From contig CP029329.1 of assembly GCA_003129525.1 (NCBI GenBank), positions 3,470,001 to 3,534,000 of the forward strand: a stretch of DNA of 64,000 nucleotides, read 5' to 3'. The notes below the pieces were generated by a model. That model did not search any database, was not told where the DNA came from, and worked only from the letters and a program-made list of their open reading frames with translations. A program made the translations under genes and the position numbers. Shown piece by piece: positions 34,991-43,123 of the stretch (the stretch's first letter is position 1; each line of letters starts with the position of its first letter). The DNA is from Clostridium beijerinckii (lineage in GTDB: Bacteria; Bacillota; Clostridia; Clostridiales; Clostridiaceae).

Positions 34991-37099
34991 TTAACTATTT
35001 TTGTTCTCAACTGGCTTTTCTTTTATCTCATCTTCTTTAGACTTTACCTTATAGTCAGTTTTTTCTTCGCTCATTTTCTTATATATATCTTCTTTCATCT
35101 TTTTAGCAAAGTCACTTTCCTCAGTATTGATTTTGAAATCAGCACCTAACTTTTCAGATAATAGAACTGCAAGTAAACTTTCTACTGCATTTACATTACC
35201 ATTATTTTCAGAACCACCCATAGTAACTACATTATTAGGTACTATATTGATTTTTCCTTCTTTAATTGCATCTGTAAATTTACTCATTACATCTTGAATT
35301 ACTTGATATTGTGGTCCACCATAAGCATTAACTTGTTCTTTAGTTGCAATAGCTTGTGCAATACCAAGTCTTGCCTTCATTTCTGCTTGAGCTTCTCCGA
35401 GTCTCTTAACCTTATAAGATTCTGCATCTGCAAGAGTTTTTTGTCTTTCAGCATCTTGTTTAGCTTTTTGAAGTTCAGCTTTACCAACATTATCTTGAAT
35501 TTTAATATTGATTTCTGATTTAGTAAGTTCTGCTTGTTGCTCTGATTTAGCTTGGAAATCTTTTAGTTCCTTCTCTTTTTCACTTGCCTTCATTTGACTA
35601 TTATAAGTTTCAATCTTTTCTTTAGCTAATTGTCTATCACTTAATTGCTTTAAGATTTCTTCAATTTTCTTATCTCCATTTGGTGAAGGTGTTCCAATTA
35701 ACACTTCTTCAAGCTCTAAGTTATAATTCTGAAATTTTGTCTTCATCTCTTCTGTTGCTTGTTTTTGAATTTCAGAACGCTTTTGTATAAGCTCTATTAA
35801 AGTCATTTTTTGACCTACATTCTTAAAGTATGAAGAAACCATTGGGTCAAGAGTTTGATCAACTAACCTCTTTATATCTCCAAATCTTTGAATAACAAGC
35901 GGTGCCTTTTTGTAATCAATATGGACAACAACTGAAAGTGGTAATGTTGGTTCAAAAGCATCCATAGTTATTAATGTTACTTCTTTCAAGTTTTCATCAA
36001 ATTTATGTCCACCAACCTCATCTTGAACCCATTTCAATATAAAATTAGTTGTAGGAACTTGAGTTAAGATTCCAGCTGAAAGGTTATATGAATACTTACC
36101 TGGTTTTAAAGGATTTGCCCATATACCCTTACATCCCTCTTCCACAAGTTCTCCATGAGTATAAGTACTCTCAGTTACATCAATACCCTTTTTACCAACA
36201 AATGAATTTACTACACCTGCAAAACCAACAGGAATTATTGTTTTTGGAATTATATCTATGCTTGCAAACAAACGATTTATAAAATAAGTACCGTCACTAA
36301 TTACTTGATACTGCTTTCCTCTATATCCGCCAGCTTTTAAGAAAGCCTCTGTATTTTGGAAGTTGTTATGATAAGTTTCTTCATCTGAAGGATCTTGTCC
36401 AACAACTGGAGCTATTATTTCTCCATTTGGTAAGGAAGGTCCATCCTGTATTGTTACTATTCCCATAGGATCCTTAATATTTTCTCCTAACGCATTTTTA
36501 GTACCTTCTCTAATTACTACTGGTCTAAAACCATTTTGTGTTCTTAAATCGTTAGACATTCTTTTAATTTGTTCAGCTTCTAACTTATTTCCAATGTTTA
36601 TATAATAATCTGTAGCTTCTGTGAAAATAATAAAAGCACTAAGATTAAAAGCATACGTTCCTTCTCTAAGAATAGATCTTTGTGGACCCTTTTGTCCTCC
36701 ATTAGCTAAAAAAGCTCTAGTATCTTGAAAATTAGCACATTCTACAACTCTGCCTAAAGTTTGGGTCTCATTTAAAGGCTCACCATCTCTAGAAAATACA
36801 TAGCCTATTTGTCCTTGGGGTATAGTAACTAATTGACACTTTTCAATTCTATATACTAAACATGATTTAAAGTGTATACCAGTTCTCAAAACATCTGGTT
36901 GAAATCCTGCTTCTCCATTAAGAGCAATGAATTTTCCATCTTTCAAGTTTCCTTTTGGAGACCACCACTTCTCAGCAACCCCCACTTCACTTGTACCAAT
37001 TATCCTAAGTCCGAGTATCTTAAATATTAACAAATATAAAACTATTAAACCAATTATAACTAGCACAACTGGTATGGCAAATTGTTTAATTTCTTCCAA
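34991..37099 (-). CDS. Large SPFH/band 7 (flotillin-like) membrane protein
   Basis: 702 residues, starting with TTG (37097-37099) behind GGAAGGGG. One N-terminal membrane helix (about residues 8-32) is followed by a long region with an internal duplication: FQDTRAFLANGGQKGPQRSI (about 123) and FQNTEAFLKAGGYRGKQYQV (about 252), each before GTY-FN. The SPFH domain (LKWVQDEVGGHKF... to VLIGTPSPNG) and a long Glu/Lys/Ala-rich coiled coil (about 485-590) follow. The tail has many charged residues. SPFH proteins form oligomeric rings in membrane microdomains. It lies just beyond the IS element; no nfeD gene is adjacent. Confidence 0.8.
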   Translation of the reverse strand: MEEIKQFAIPVVLVIIGLIVLYLLIFKILGLRIIGTSEVGVAEKWWSPKGNLKDGKFIALNGEAGFQPDVLRTGIHFKSCLVYRIEKCQLVTIPQGQIGYVFSRDGEPLNETQTLGRVVECANFQDTRAFLANGGQKGPQRSILREGTYAFNLSAFIIFTEATDYYINIGNKLEAEQIKRMSNDLRTQNGFRPVVIREGTKNALGENIKDPMGIVTIQDGPSLPNGEIIAPVVGQDPSDEETYHNNFQNTEAFLKAGGYRGKQYQVISDGTYFINRLFASIDIIPKTIIPVGFAGVVNSFVGKKGIDVTESTYTHGELVEEGCKGIWANPLKPGKYSYNLSAGILTQVPTTNFILKWVQDEVGGHKFDENLKEVTLITMDAFEPTLPLSVVVHIDYKKAPLVIQRFGDIKRLVDQTLDPMVSSYFKNVGQKMTLIELIQKRSEIQKQATEEMKTKFQNYNLELEEVLIGTPSPNGDKKIEEILKQLSDRQLAKEKIETYNSQMKASEKEKELKDFQAKSEQQAELTKSEINIKIQDNVGKAELQKAKQDAERQKTLADAESYKVKRLGEAQAEMKARLGIAQAIATKEQVNAYGGPQYQVIQDVMSKFTDAIKEGKINIVPNNVVTMGGSENNGNVNAVESLLAVLLSEKLGADFKINTEESDFAKKMKEDIYKKMSEEKTDYKVKSKEDEIKEKPVENKNS

Positions 37100-37212
37100 T
37101 ATAATTATCCCCTTCCAAATTCTATATTTTTATAATACTCCCTAAATAAAATAAAATAAAGATAAATATATTTCGTAAACATCATAAGTAGGTTAATTAT
37201 TAAGTTTTCTAA

Positions 37213-38715
37213 TTATTTCATTTTATCCACTTCAAACCAAAAAATTACTCCACCCTCGATATTTTCAACTCCATAATCATTATTTTGAATATCTTGAATA
37301 GCTTTAACTATAGAAAGTCCTAACCCATAGCCTCCATAAGCTCTCGTTCTTGCTTTATCTACCTTGTAAAAACTATTCCATATCTTTTTTAAAGATTCCT
37401 CTGGTATATGTTTCCCTGAATTAAATGCACTTATTTTTATTTTATCTTTATTAATTATTTTACTTATTTTAATAATTCTATTGTTATCCACATGATTAAT
37501 TGCGTTATTAATATAATTTGTAAGTATCTGCTCAATTCTCACCATATCTTCAGCGACGATACAACTTTCCCCAATGTCAAATTGTATTTCAATGTTTTTT
37601 TCTGCAAAAATAGATTTGTATTTATTAAGCACATATTCTATTAAAGATGTTATATTAAATTCAGTTTTTTCAATATGAAAATACCCTGATTCAATTTGAG
37701 AAAGATTTAGCAAATCTTTTACTAACTTATTCATTTTTTCTGTTTCATTCATGATAACGTCACAGTAAAATTTTCTATCCTCTTCATTTTCAGTAACATT
37801 ACTTACAAGCCCTTCTGCATATCCTTGTATTATTGATAATGGAGTTCTAAGTTCATGAGAGACACTAGATATAAACTCTTTTCTAATTTTATCTATTTTT
37901 CTTTCTTTTTCTATATCCTCTTCAAGCTTCTCATTCTTTATATTTAATTCTGTAATTGCTTTATTAAGTTCATCAGATAAGTAATTAACACTTTGACCTA
38001 GTTGCCCGATTTCATCTTTTTCTATTATTTTGCATTTTTTGTTGAAATCAAATTTGGCCATGTTCCGAGCAATATCATTAACCTCTAATATTGGCCTAGT
38101 AAATCTTTTTGAAAACAGATAGGCCCATATGCTTCCCAAAATTACAATAATAACTCCTGTGATAATAATAAATCTGTTTGCAATATCTACACTTTCACTT
38201 ATTGAAACTAATGGAACTCTTATAGTAAGTATATAGCCATCATTTAATTTTGTCACAAGCGTAAGAAAATCTATTTTTAGTTGCACATCTTGCCTAGTTT
38301 CAAAAGTATATTCACCTTCTGTATATTCAACATCAGTATTTTTATTAAGCTTACCGCTTATAGTACTCTGATTTATCGATTGTTGCATACCTTGTTTAGA
38401 TTTATTGTTATTAATTACATTATTTTCATTAGGTAGTCTTCGTGAAGATCTATAGACTATTTTTCCAAACTTATCACGAATATCAATACTACTTCCTGTT
38501 ATGTTAGCCGTTCTGTCTAATTCATCTTCTATATCTTGTGCATTTCCTTTATATATGTTAATTAAGTCTTTTGCATTTTTTATAAGTATATTTTTTTTCT
38601 TATCTATATAATATTCCTCTAGATATAAATTATTTAATATACATAGAACAAAAATAAATACAACTAGTAGAAAAGTTATGGAGACAAAAAGCTTTGATCT
38701 TATAGATTTCTTCAT
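37213..38715 (-). CDS. Two-component sensor histidine kinase
   Basis: 500 residues. Membrane helix 1 (about 8-28), an extracytoplasmic sensor of about 140 residues, helix 2 (about 175-197), HAMP (about 198-250), HisKA with SSVSHELRTPLSIIQGYAEG (phospho-His about 283), then an HATPase with N box NYINNAINH, GGYGLGLSIVKAI and a final aromatic-rich strand. OmpR-type partner upstream; the start overlaps the regulator stop by 4 nt. The signal sensed is unknown. Confidence 0.92.
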   Translation of the reverse strand: MKKSIRSKLFVSITFLLVVFIFVLCILNNLYLEEYYIDKKKNILIKNAKDLINIYKGNAQDIEDELDRTANITGSSIDIRDKFGKIVYRSSRRLPNENNVINNNKSKQGMQQSINQSTISGKLNKNTDVEYTEGEYTFETRQDVQLKIDFLTLVTKLNDGYILTIRVPLVSISESVDIANRFIIITGVIIVILGSIWAYLFSKRFTRPILEVNDIARNMAKFDFNKKCKIIEKDEIGQLGQSVNYLSDELNKAITELNIKNEKLEEDIEKERKIDKIRKEFISSVSHELRTPLSIIQGYAEGLVSNVTENEEDRKFYCDVIMNETEKMNKLVKDLLNLSQIESGYFHIEKTEFNITSLIEYVLNKYKSIFAEKNIEIQFDIGESCIVAEDMVRIEQILTNYINNAINHVDNNRIIKISKIINKDKIKISAFNSGKHIPEESLKKIWNSFYKVDKARTRAYGGYGLGLSIVKAIQDIQNNDYGVENIEGGVIFWFEVDKMK

Positions 38716-39389
38716 TTCTCTGCCTCAAATCTATAACCATATCCTCGTACAGTATGTATATAATCACTTTTTGAATTCAATTTTATTCTTAATCGATTTA
38801 TATGTGTATCTAATGTTCTTAAATCCCCATAATAATCATATCCCCAAACCTTGTCCAATATTTGTTCTCTGCTTAGTGCATTACCATAATTTTCACAAAG
38901 ATAAGTTAATAGCTCATATTCTTTAGGACTTAAATCAATTATTGAGCCTTCCATTATAACCTGATGCCTATTATGATCTATTGTTAATCCTTGAAATTCC
39001 TTAAGCTTAGCATTGGTAGACATTGTTCTTCGCAGTACAGCATTTACCCTTGCTATTAAAATATTAGGACTAAATGGTTTTGAAATATACTCATCTGCGC
39101 CAATATCCAACCCAAAGATTTCATCGAATTCTTCTCCTCTTGCTGTTAACATTATAATTGGAACATTAGATTTTTTTCTTATTTCTCTGCACACAGTAAA
39201 GCCGTCATATTCTGGTAACATCACATCAAGAATTATTAAATCTATGTCTTCTTCATCATGAAACAAATCCATGGCTTTTCGTCCATCCCCCGCTTCAATA
39301 GTGATATAACCTTCTTTTTTAAGAAAATCCGTTACAAGCTTTCTTATTAATGATTCATCATCAACTACTAATATCTTTTTTCCTTTCAT
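38712..39389 (-). CDS. OmpR/PhoB-family response regulator
   Basis: 225 residues. Receiver: acidic pair DDES (10-13), phospho-acceptor Asp in LIILDVMLPEYDG (about 54), Thr in MLTARGEEFD and Lys in YISKPFSP. The C-terminal winged helix has ALSREQILDKVWGYDYYGDLRTLDTHINRLRIKL. It is paired with the kinase gene it overlaps. Its promoter faces the spoVA-type operon across 39390-39713; a TATAAT lies near 39421 on the minus strand. Confidence 0.94.
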   Translation of the reverse strand: MKGKKILVVDDESLIRKLVTDFLKKEGYITIEAGDGRKAMDLFHDEEDIDLIILDVMLPEYDGFTVCREIRKKSNVPIIMLTARGEEFDEIFGLDIGADEYISKPFSPNILIARVNAVLRRTMSTNAKLKEFQGLTIDHNRHQVIMEGSIIDLSPKEYELLTYLCENYGNALSREQILDKVWGYDYYGDLRTLDTHINRLRIKLNSKSDYIHTVRGYGYRFEAEK

Positions 39390-39713
39390 ACTATCCCTCC
39401 GAAAACTACTGATATTCCTATTATACCCTATTTTTGTTACAACTTCGTCACAATCAACTCTTTCCTAGTTTGAATAAGATTGTTAAAGACTTTTTACTCC
39501 AAACGTAACTTTTCACATTTCAAAATATAACACTTTTTTGCTTTGGTTAACCTATATGTTGTCAATTTTACTTGTAGTTATAGGTGTAGTGTACTATGAA
39601 AAGTATTAGTTGCATCTTTATCAAAAAATATATTAAATAAAATGAATTAAACTTATGCTTATTGGTTAAAGTATATTTAGAAAAAATTTAATAAATATAA
39701 AGGAGACTTTTAT
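39390..39713. other. Divergent intergenic region before the spoVA-type operon
   Basis: It separates the minus-strand two-component genes from the plus-strand spore operon. A minus-strand TATAAT near 39421 may serve the regulator. I could not assign a sigma-G promoter with confidence on the plus strand. AAAGGAG precedes the first spore gene. Confidence 0.35.
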
Positions 39714-39920
39714 ATGACTGTTAGCTCGAATGTAAAACAAACATTAGCAACCCTAAAGGGCTCTGAAGCCACTTTAAGAGTATATTCATTGCAAGAACGG
39801 GATAAAGAAGCTAGAGCTATTTATGCTGAGGCATTTGCAGAAATAAATAAAATTAAAATAGATTTAGAAAAAAGAGTTGGCACTATGGAGTTTGAGGAGC
39901 CCCAATACAAAGGCAACTAA
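39714..39920 (+). CDS. DUF1657 protein, first gene of the spoVA2mob-like operon
   Basis: 68 residues: MTVSSNVKQTLATLKGSEATLRVYSLQ... ending EEPQYKGN. The start, the LKG-A-L segment and the EPQYK end match the small DUF1657 proteins of the spoVA2mob operon. In Bacillus strains this operon gives spores strong heat resistance. A second copy is the last gene (42749-42952). The ribosome site AAAGGAGAC lies 8 nt before the ATG. Molecular role unknown. Confidence 0.85.
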   Translation: MTVSSNVKQTLATLKGSEATLRVYSLQERDKEARAIYAEAFAEINKIKIDLEKRVGTMEFEEPQYKGN

Positions 39921-39932
39921 GAGAGGTGAAAA

Positions 39933-40793
39933 ATGGATACTTGGTTAATACTACTATTTAATTCAGTAATTTTATTTTTTTTGACATTAATTTTAACAAG
40001 GTATATGAAGAAAAAAAGTTTATCTAATGCTACCGCCTTTGACTTTATTTCTTATATGATTGTTGCTATTATAATTACTCTAATTTCATTAAATATTATT
40101 CCCAACATTTACTTTGGACTAATTACACTGGCTGTTTGGGCAGTGATTCCTATTATTTTAGACTACGCCGCCATGAAAAGCAAATGGATCTATAACATAA
40201 TAAATGGTAAGGAAAGAGTATTAATTAAAGATGGCAAAGTCATGGAAGATAACTTATCTAAAGAAAGAATGACTGGGCAAGAATTTCTACAAACATTACG
40301 CTCCAAAAAGGTATTTAATTTAGCCGATGTTGAATTTGCCGTAATGGAAACAACTGGAGATATAAATGTTAGTTTAAAAGCTGATAAAAAACCTGTTACC
40401 CCATATGATTTAGGCCAAAAAGTTGCGCCTAAGACTGAACCACAAACGGTCATTTTAGATGGTAACATGTTAAACGAAGGGCTTACAAATATTGGATTGA
40501 ATCAAGGTTGGCTTAGAACCCAATTAGAAAACAAAGGGGTTGACCTTGAAAATGTTTTTATTGGTCAAGTAGATTCTTCTGGAGATTTATATCTAGATCT
40601 TTTTGACGATATGATACAAGTTCCAAAAACACAGATTAAAGAAATGCTCTATGCAAGCATTCAAAAAAGTCAGGCAGACCTTATGTCATTTTATTTAGAA
40701 ACTGAAAATAAAGCAGCAAAAGCTATGTACTTAAAGAATTCCGAAAAATTAAAAAAAGTCATGGAAAAATTAGAACCCTATTTATTACGTTAG
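39933..40793 (+). CDS. 2Duf-like spore membrane protein (DUF421 + DUF1657)
   Basis: 286 residues. The N-terminal half has three membrane helices (about 5-21, 35-57, 60-80) followed by the YetF/DUF421 soluble domain (INGKERVLIKDGKVMEDNLSKERMTGQEFLQTLRSKKVFNLADVEFAVMETTG spans about 88-140). The last ~65 residues (IKEMLYASIQKSQADLMSFYLETENKAAKAMY) form a DUF1657-like helical domain. This fusion is the protein called 2Duf in heat-resistant Bacillus spores, where it lies in the inner membrane. It follows the first DUF1657 gene by 12 nt. Confidence 0.85.
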   Translation: MDTWLILLFNSVILFFLTLILTRYMKKKSLSNATAFDFISYMIVAIIITLISLNIIPNIYFGLITLAVWAVIPIILDYAAMKSKWIYNIINGKERVLIKDGKVMEDNLSKERMTGQEFLQTLRSKKVFNLADVEFAVMETTGDINVSLKADKKPVTPYDLGQKVAPKTEPQTVILDGNMLNEGLTNIGLNQGWLRTQLENKGVDLENVFIGQVDSSGDLYLDLFDDMIQVPKTQIKEMLYASIQKSQADLMSFYLETENKAAKAMYLKNSEKLKKVMEKLEPYLLR

Positions 40794-40805
40794 AAGGTGA
40801 ACTAA

Positions 40806-41285
40806 ATGTCAAATATGAAAAAGAAAAGATTAACTGCAACTCAATTGCAATATGATGAATTGCAAAAAAGTATAGAACCAAAAAGACCTATTTTAAAAAA
40901 TTGTATTAAAGCCTTCTTTGTAGGTGGTATCATATGCACCATAGGCCAAATATTGCAGTTGTTCTTTATCACCTATTTTAATTTCAATGAGAAAACATCA
41001 GTTGGTCCCACTTCAATAGTTTTAATCTTTGTTTCAGCTTTACTTACTGGACTTGGCATTTACGATCATCTTGGTCAATGGGCTGGAGCTGGATCTGCTG
41101 TTCCAATTACAGGTTTTGCTAATTCTATAGCTTCTGCTTCAATTGAGCATAAAAGTGAAGGGTTTGTACTTGGTGTAGCTGGAAATATGTTTCAACTTGC
41201 TGGGGCAATTATTGTTTATGGAGTTTTTTCTGCTTTTGTAGTTGCTACAATAAAAATCACAATTATATGGTTGGGGGCGATGTAA
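40806..41285 (+). CDS. spoVAC: Stage V sporulation protein AC (spoVA2mob type)
   Basis: 159 residues with about four membrane helices. A charged N-terminus (MKKKRLTATQLQYDELQ) precedes FFVGGIICTIGQILQLFF, GLGIYDHLGQWAGAGSAVPITGFANSIASASIEHKSEGFVLGV, the SpoVAC signature. SpoVAC forms a channel for dipicolinic acid uptake into the forespore. The ATG follows GAAGGTGAACTAA, 12 nt after the 2Duf gene. Confidence 0.93.
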   Translation: MSNMKKKRLTATQLQYDELQKSIEPKRPILKNCIKAFFVGGIICTIGQILQLFFITYFNFNEKTSVGPTSIVLIFVSALLTGLGIYDHLGQWAGAGSAVPITGFANSIASASIEHKSEGFVLGVAGNMFQLAGAIIVYGVFSAFVVATIKITIIWLGAM

Positions 41286-42287
41286 ATGCTTAAAGGACAT
41301 CAGTCATGGATTTTTAATTCTAAACCTACAATATTGGCATCTGCAGCAGTTGGTGGCCCTTTTGAAGCTAATGGTGCTTTGGCTGAAGATTTTGATATAC
41401 TTCATGAAGATTTATGGCTCGGACAAGATAGCTACGAAAAAGCAGAAAAGGTTCTTCTGGAACATGCTTGTGAAAGAGCCATAAAAAAATCAAGTATAAA
41501 AAAAGAAGATATCAACTTTTTTATAAGTGGAGATTTGATGAATCAAATTATTTCCAGTAGTTTTACTGCACGAACTCTTGGAATACCTTTTTTAGGAATT
41601 TTCGGTGCTTGTTCTAGCTCCATGGAAAGTTTATCACTGGCTGCTCAATTAATAGAAAGTAAATCCGCTAAATATGTTATAGCATCTGCAAGTAGTCATA
41701 ATGCAGCTGCAGAAAAGCAATTTAGATATCCTACAGAGTACGGTGGGCAAAAGCCACCTACTGCACAGTGGACAGTAACAGGAGCTGGTGCTGCAGTCCT
41801 TGGAGAACATGGAGATGGACCTAAAATAACTTCTGCTACCATAGGAAGAGTAATAGATATGGGGATTTAAGATCCCTTTAATCTTGGAGCAGCTATGGCA
41901 CCAGCTGCTGTAGATACTATTGAAGCTCATTTTAGAGATTTGAATATTGATGCCTCCTATTATGATCTTATTGCTACTGGAGATTTAGGAAAGGTAGGAC
42001 ACGAACTTGCTAATTGTCTATTTAAAAAACATGGCATAGAAATGCCCTGTAATATATTTACAGACTGTGGACTTTTAATATATAAAAAAGATCAACCAGT
42101 TTTTTCTGGCGGTAGTGGATGTGGCTGTTCTGCAACTGTAACTTATGGGCATTTTCTTAACCGTATGCGAAGAGGAGAATTAAAGAGAATATTAGTTGTT
42201 GCAACAGGTGCTTTAATGTCTCCAATATCTTATCAACAAAAGGAAAGTATACCTTGTATTGCCCATGCAGTTTCTATAGAAATGTGA
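41286..42287 (+). pseudogene. spoVAD: Stage V sporulation protein AD, interrupted by one in-frame stop codon
   Basis: Reading 41286-42287 as one frame gives 334 codons, the normal SpoVAD length (thiolase-like fold). Codon 195 is TAA (41868-41870), between RVIDMGI and DPFNLGAAMAPAAVDT. A Lys-type codon is expected there, so a single A-to-T change (AAA to TAA) would explain it. Sequence on both sides is well conserved: SSFTARTLGIPFLGIFGACSS before it and SGGSGCGCSATVTYGHFL after it. SpoVAD binds dipicolinic acid in spores. ATG 41895 offers a restart, but without a ribosome site. Sequencing error, recent mutation or read-through remain possible. Confidence 0.85.
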
Positions 42288-42310
42288 AATAAGAAGGTGT
42301 GATTTAAATT

Positions 42311-42664
42311 ATGGAAAAAATTATTTTTGCGTTTATAATAGGTGGATTAATTTGTGTTATTGGGCAGCTTATAATGGATATATTAAAGATTACCCCTGCT
42401 CATACTACTTGCACCCTAGTTGTAATTGGTGCGATTTTAGGAGGATTTGGTTTATATGATCCTTTGGTAAAGTTTGCAGGTGCAGGTGCATTTGTACCTA
42501 TAAGTAGCTTTGGAAATACACTTGTAACAGCTGCACTAGCTGATGCTGAAGAAACAGGTTTTATAGGCATTTTTACCGGTGTCTTAAAGACAGTAAGTTC
42601 GGGGGTTTCCTCTGCAATAATCTTTGGATTTATTGCAGCACTAATATTTAAACCTAAAGGTTAA
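42311..42664 (+). CDS. spoVAE: Stage V sporulation protein AE (SpoVAEb type)
   Basis: 117 residues with three or four membrane helices: IIFAFIIGGLICVIGQLIMD, then GGFGLYDPLVKFAGAGAFVPISSFGNTLVTAALADAEETGF, the SpoVAE signature, which is similar to SpoVAC. It takes part in dipicolinic acid movement across the spore inner membrane. AGAAGGTG lies 12 nt before the ATG. Confidence 0.93.
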   Translation: MEKIIFAFIIGGLICVIGQLIMDILKITPAHTTCTLVVIGAILGGFGLYDPLVKFAGAGAFVPISSFGNTLVTAALADAEETGFIGIFTGVLKTVSSGVSSAIIFGFIAALIFKPKG

Positions 42665-42748
42665 GCATATGAAAAATAGATTTAAAATAGACTTGAAATT
42701 AAGTTGCTATTTATTTGACGTAAATATCTTTGAAGGGAGGTGATAACA

Positions 42749-42952
42749 ATGACTGTAGGAACTCAAATGCAAAAAGCAATTGCTGGATTACAAAGTGCTG
42801 CTGCTACAATGAAAACTTTTTCTCTAGAAACTGAAGATCAACAAGCAAAAAATGATTTTCAACAAATAGCTACTCAACTTGATTCTTCATTAGAAATTTT
42901 AAAGGGAAGACAAGATTATATTGTGGAACAAGAACCTCAATATAAGTCTTAA
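42749..42952 (+). CDS. DUF1657 protein, last gene of the spoVA2mob-like operon
   Basis: 67 residues: MTVGTQMQKAIAGLQSAAATMKTFSLETEDQQAKNDFQQ..., ending EQEPQYKS. It is a paralogue of the first gene of the operon. The start is at ATG 42749, behind GGGAGG with 8-nt spacing; a GTG three codons earlier overlaps that site. A terminator follows at 43035-43074. Confidence 0.85.
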   Translation: MTVGTQMQKAIAGLQSAAATMKTFSLETEDQQAKNDFQQIATQLDSSLEILKGRQDYIVEQEPQYKS

Positions 42953-43034
42953 TTACACATTTACACTAGAAGAAAGAATTATATAATGAATTTGTAAAGA
43001 AATTATTATATTATTTAAACACTTTAGCTTAAAG

Positions 43035-43074
43035 AAAACTCACGATATAATATTAAAAGTATATCGTGAGTTTT
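43035..43074 (+). terminator. Terminator of the spoVA-type operon
   Basis: Perfect 15-bp stem AAAACTCACGATATA (43035-43049) with TATATCGTGAGTTTT (43060-43074), followed by TGCGTTG. It lies between convergent genes. Confidence 0.8.
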
Positions 43075-43123
43075 TGCGTTGCATAAATGCTTGAAAATGT
43101 TAAATTATTTTATAAAATGTTTG

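Noticed and set aside
41895..42287. Second part of spoVAD as an independent gene
   Set aside because: It is in the same frame as the first part, lacks a ribosome site and completes the SpoVAD sequence, so it is one interrupted gene.
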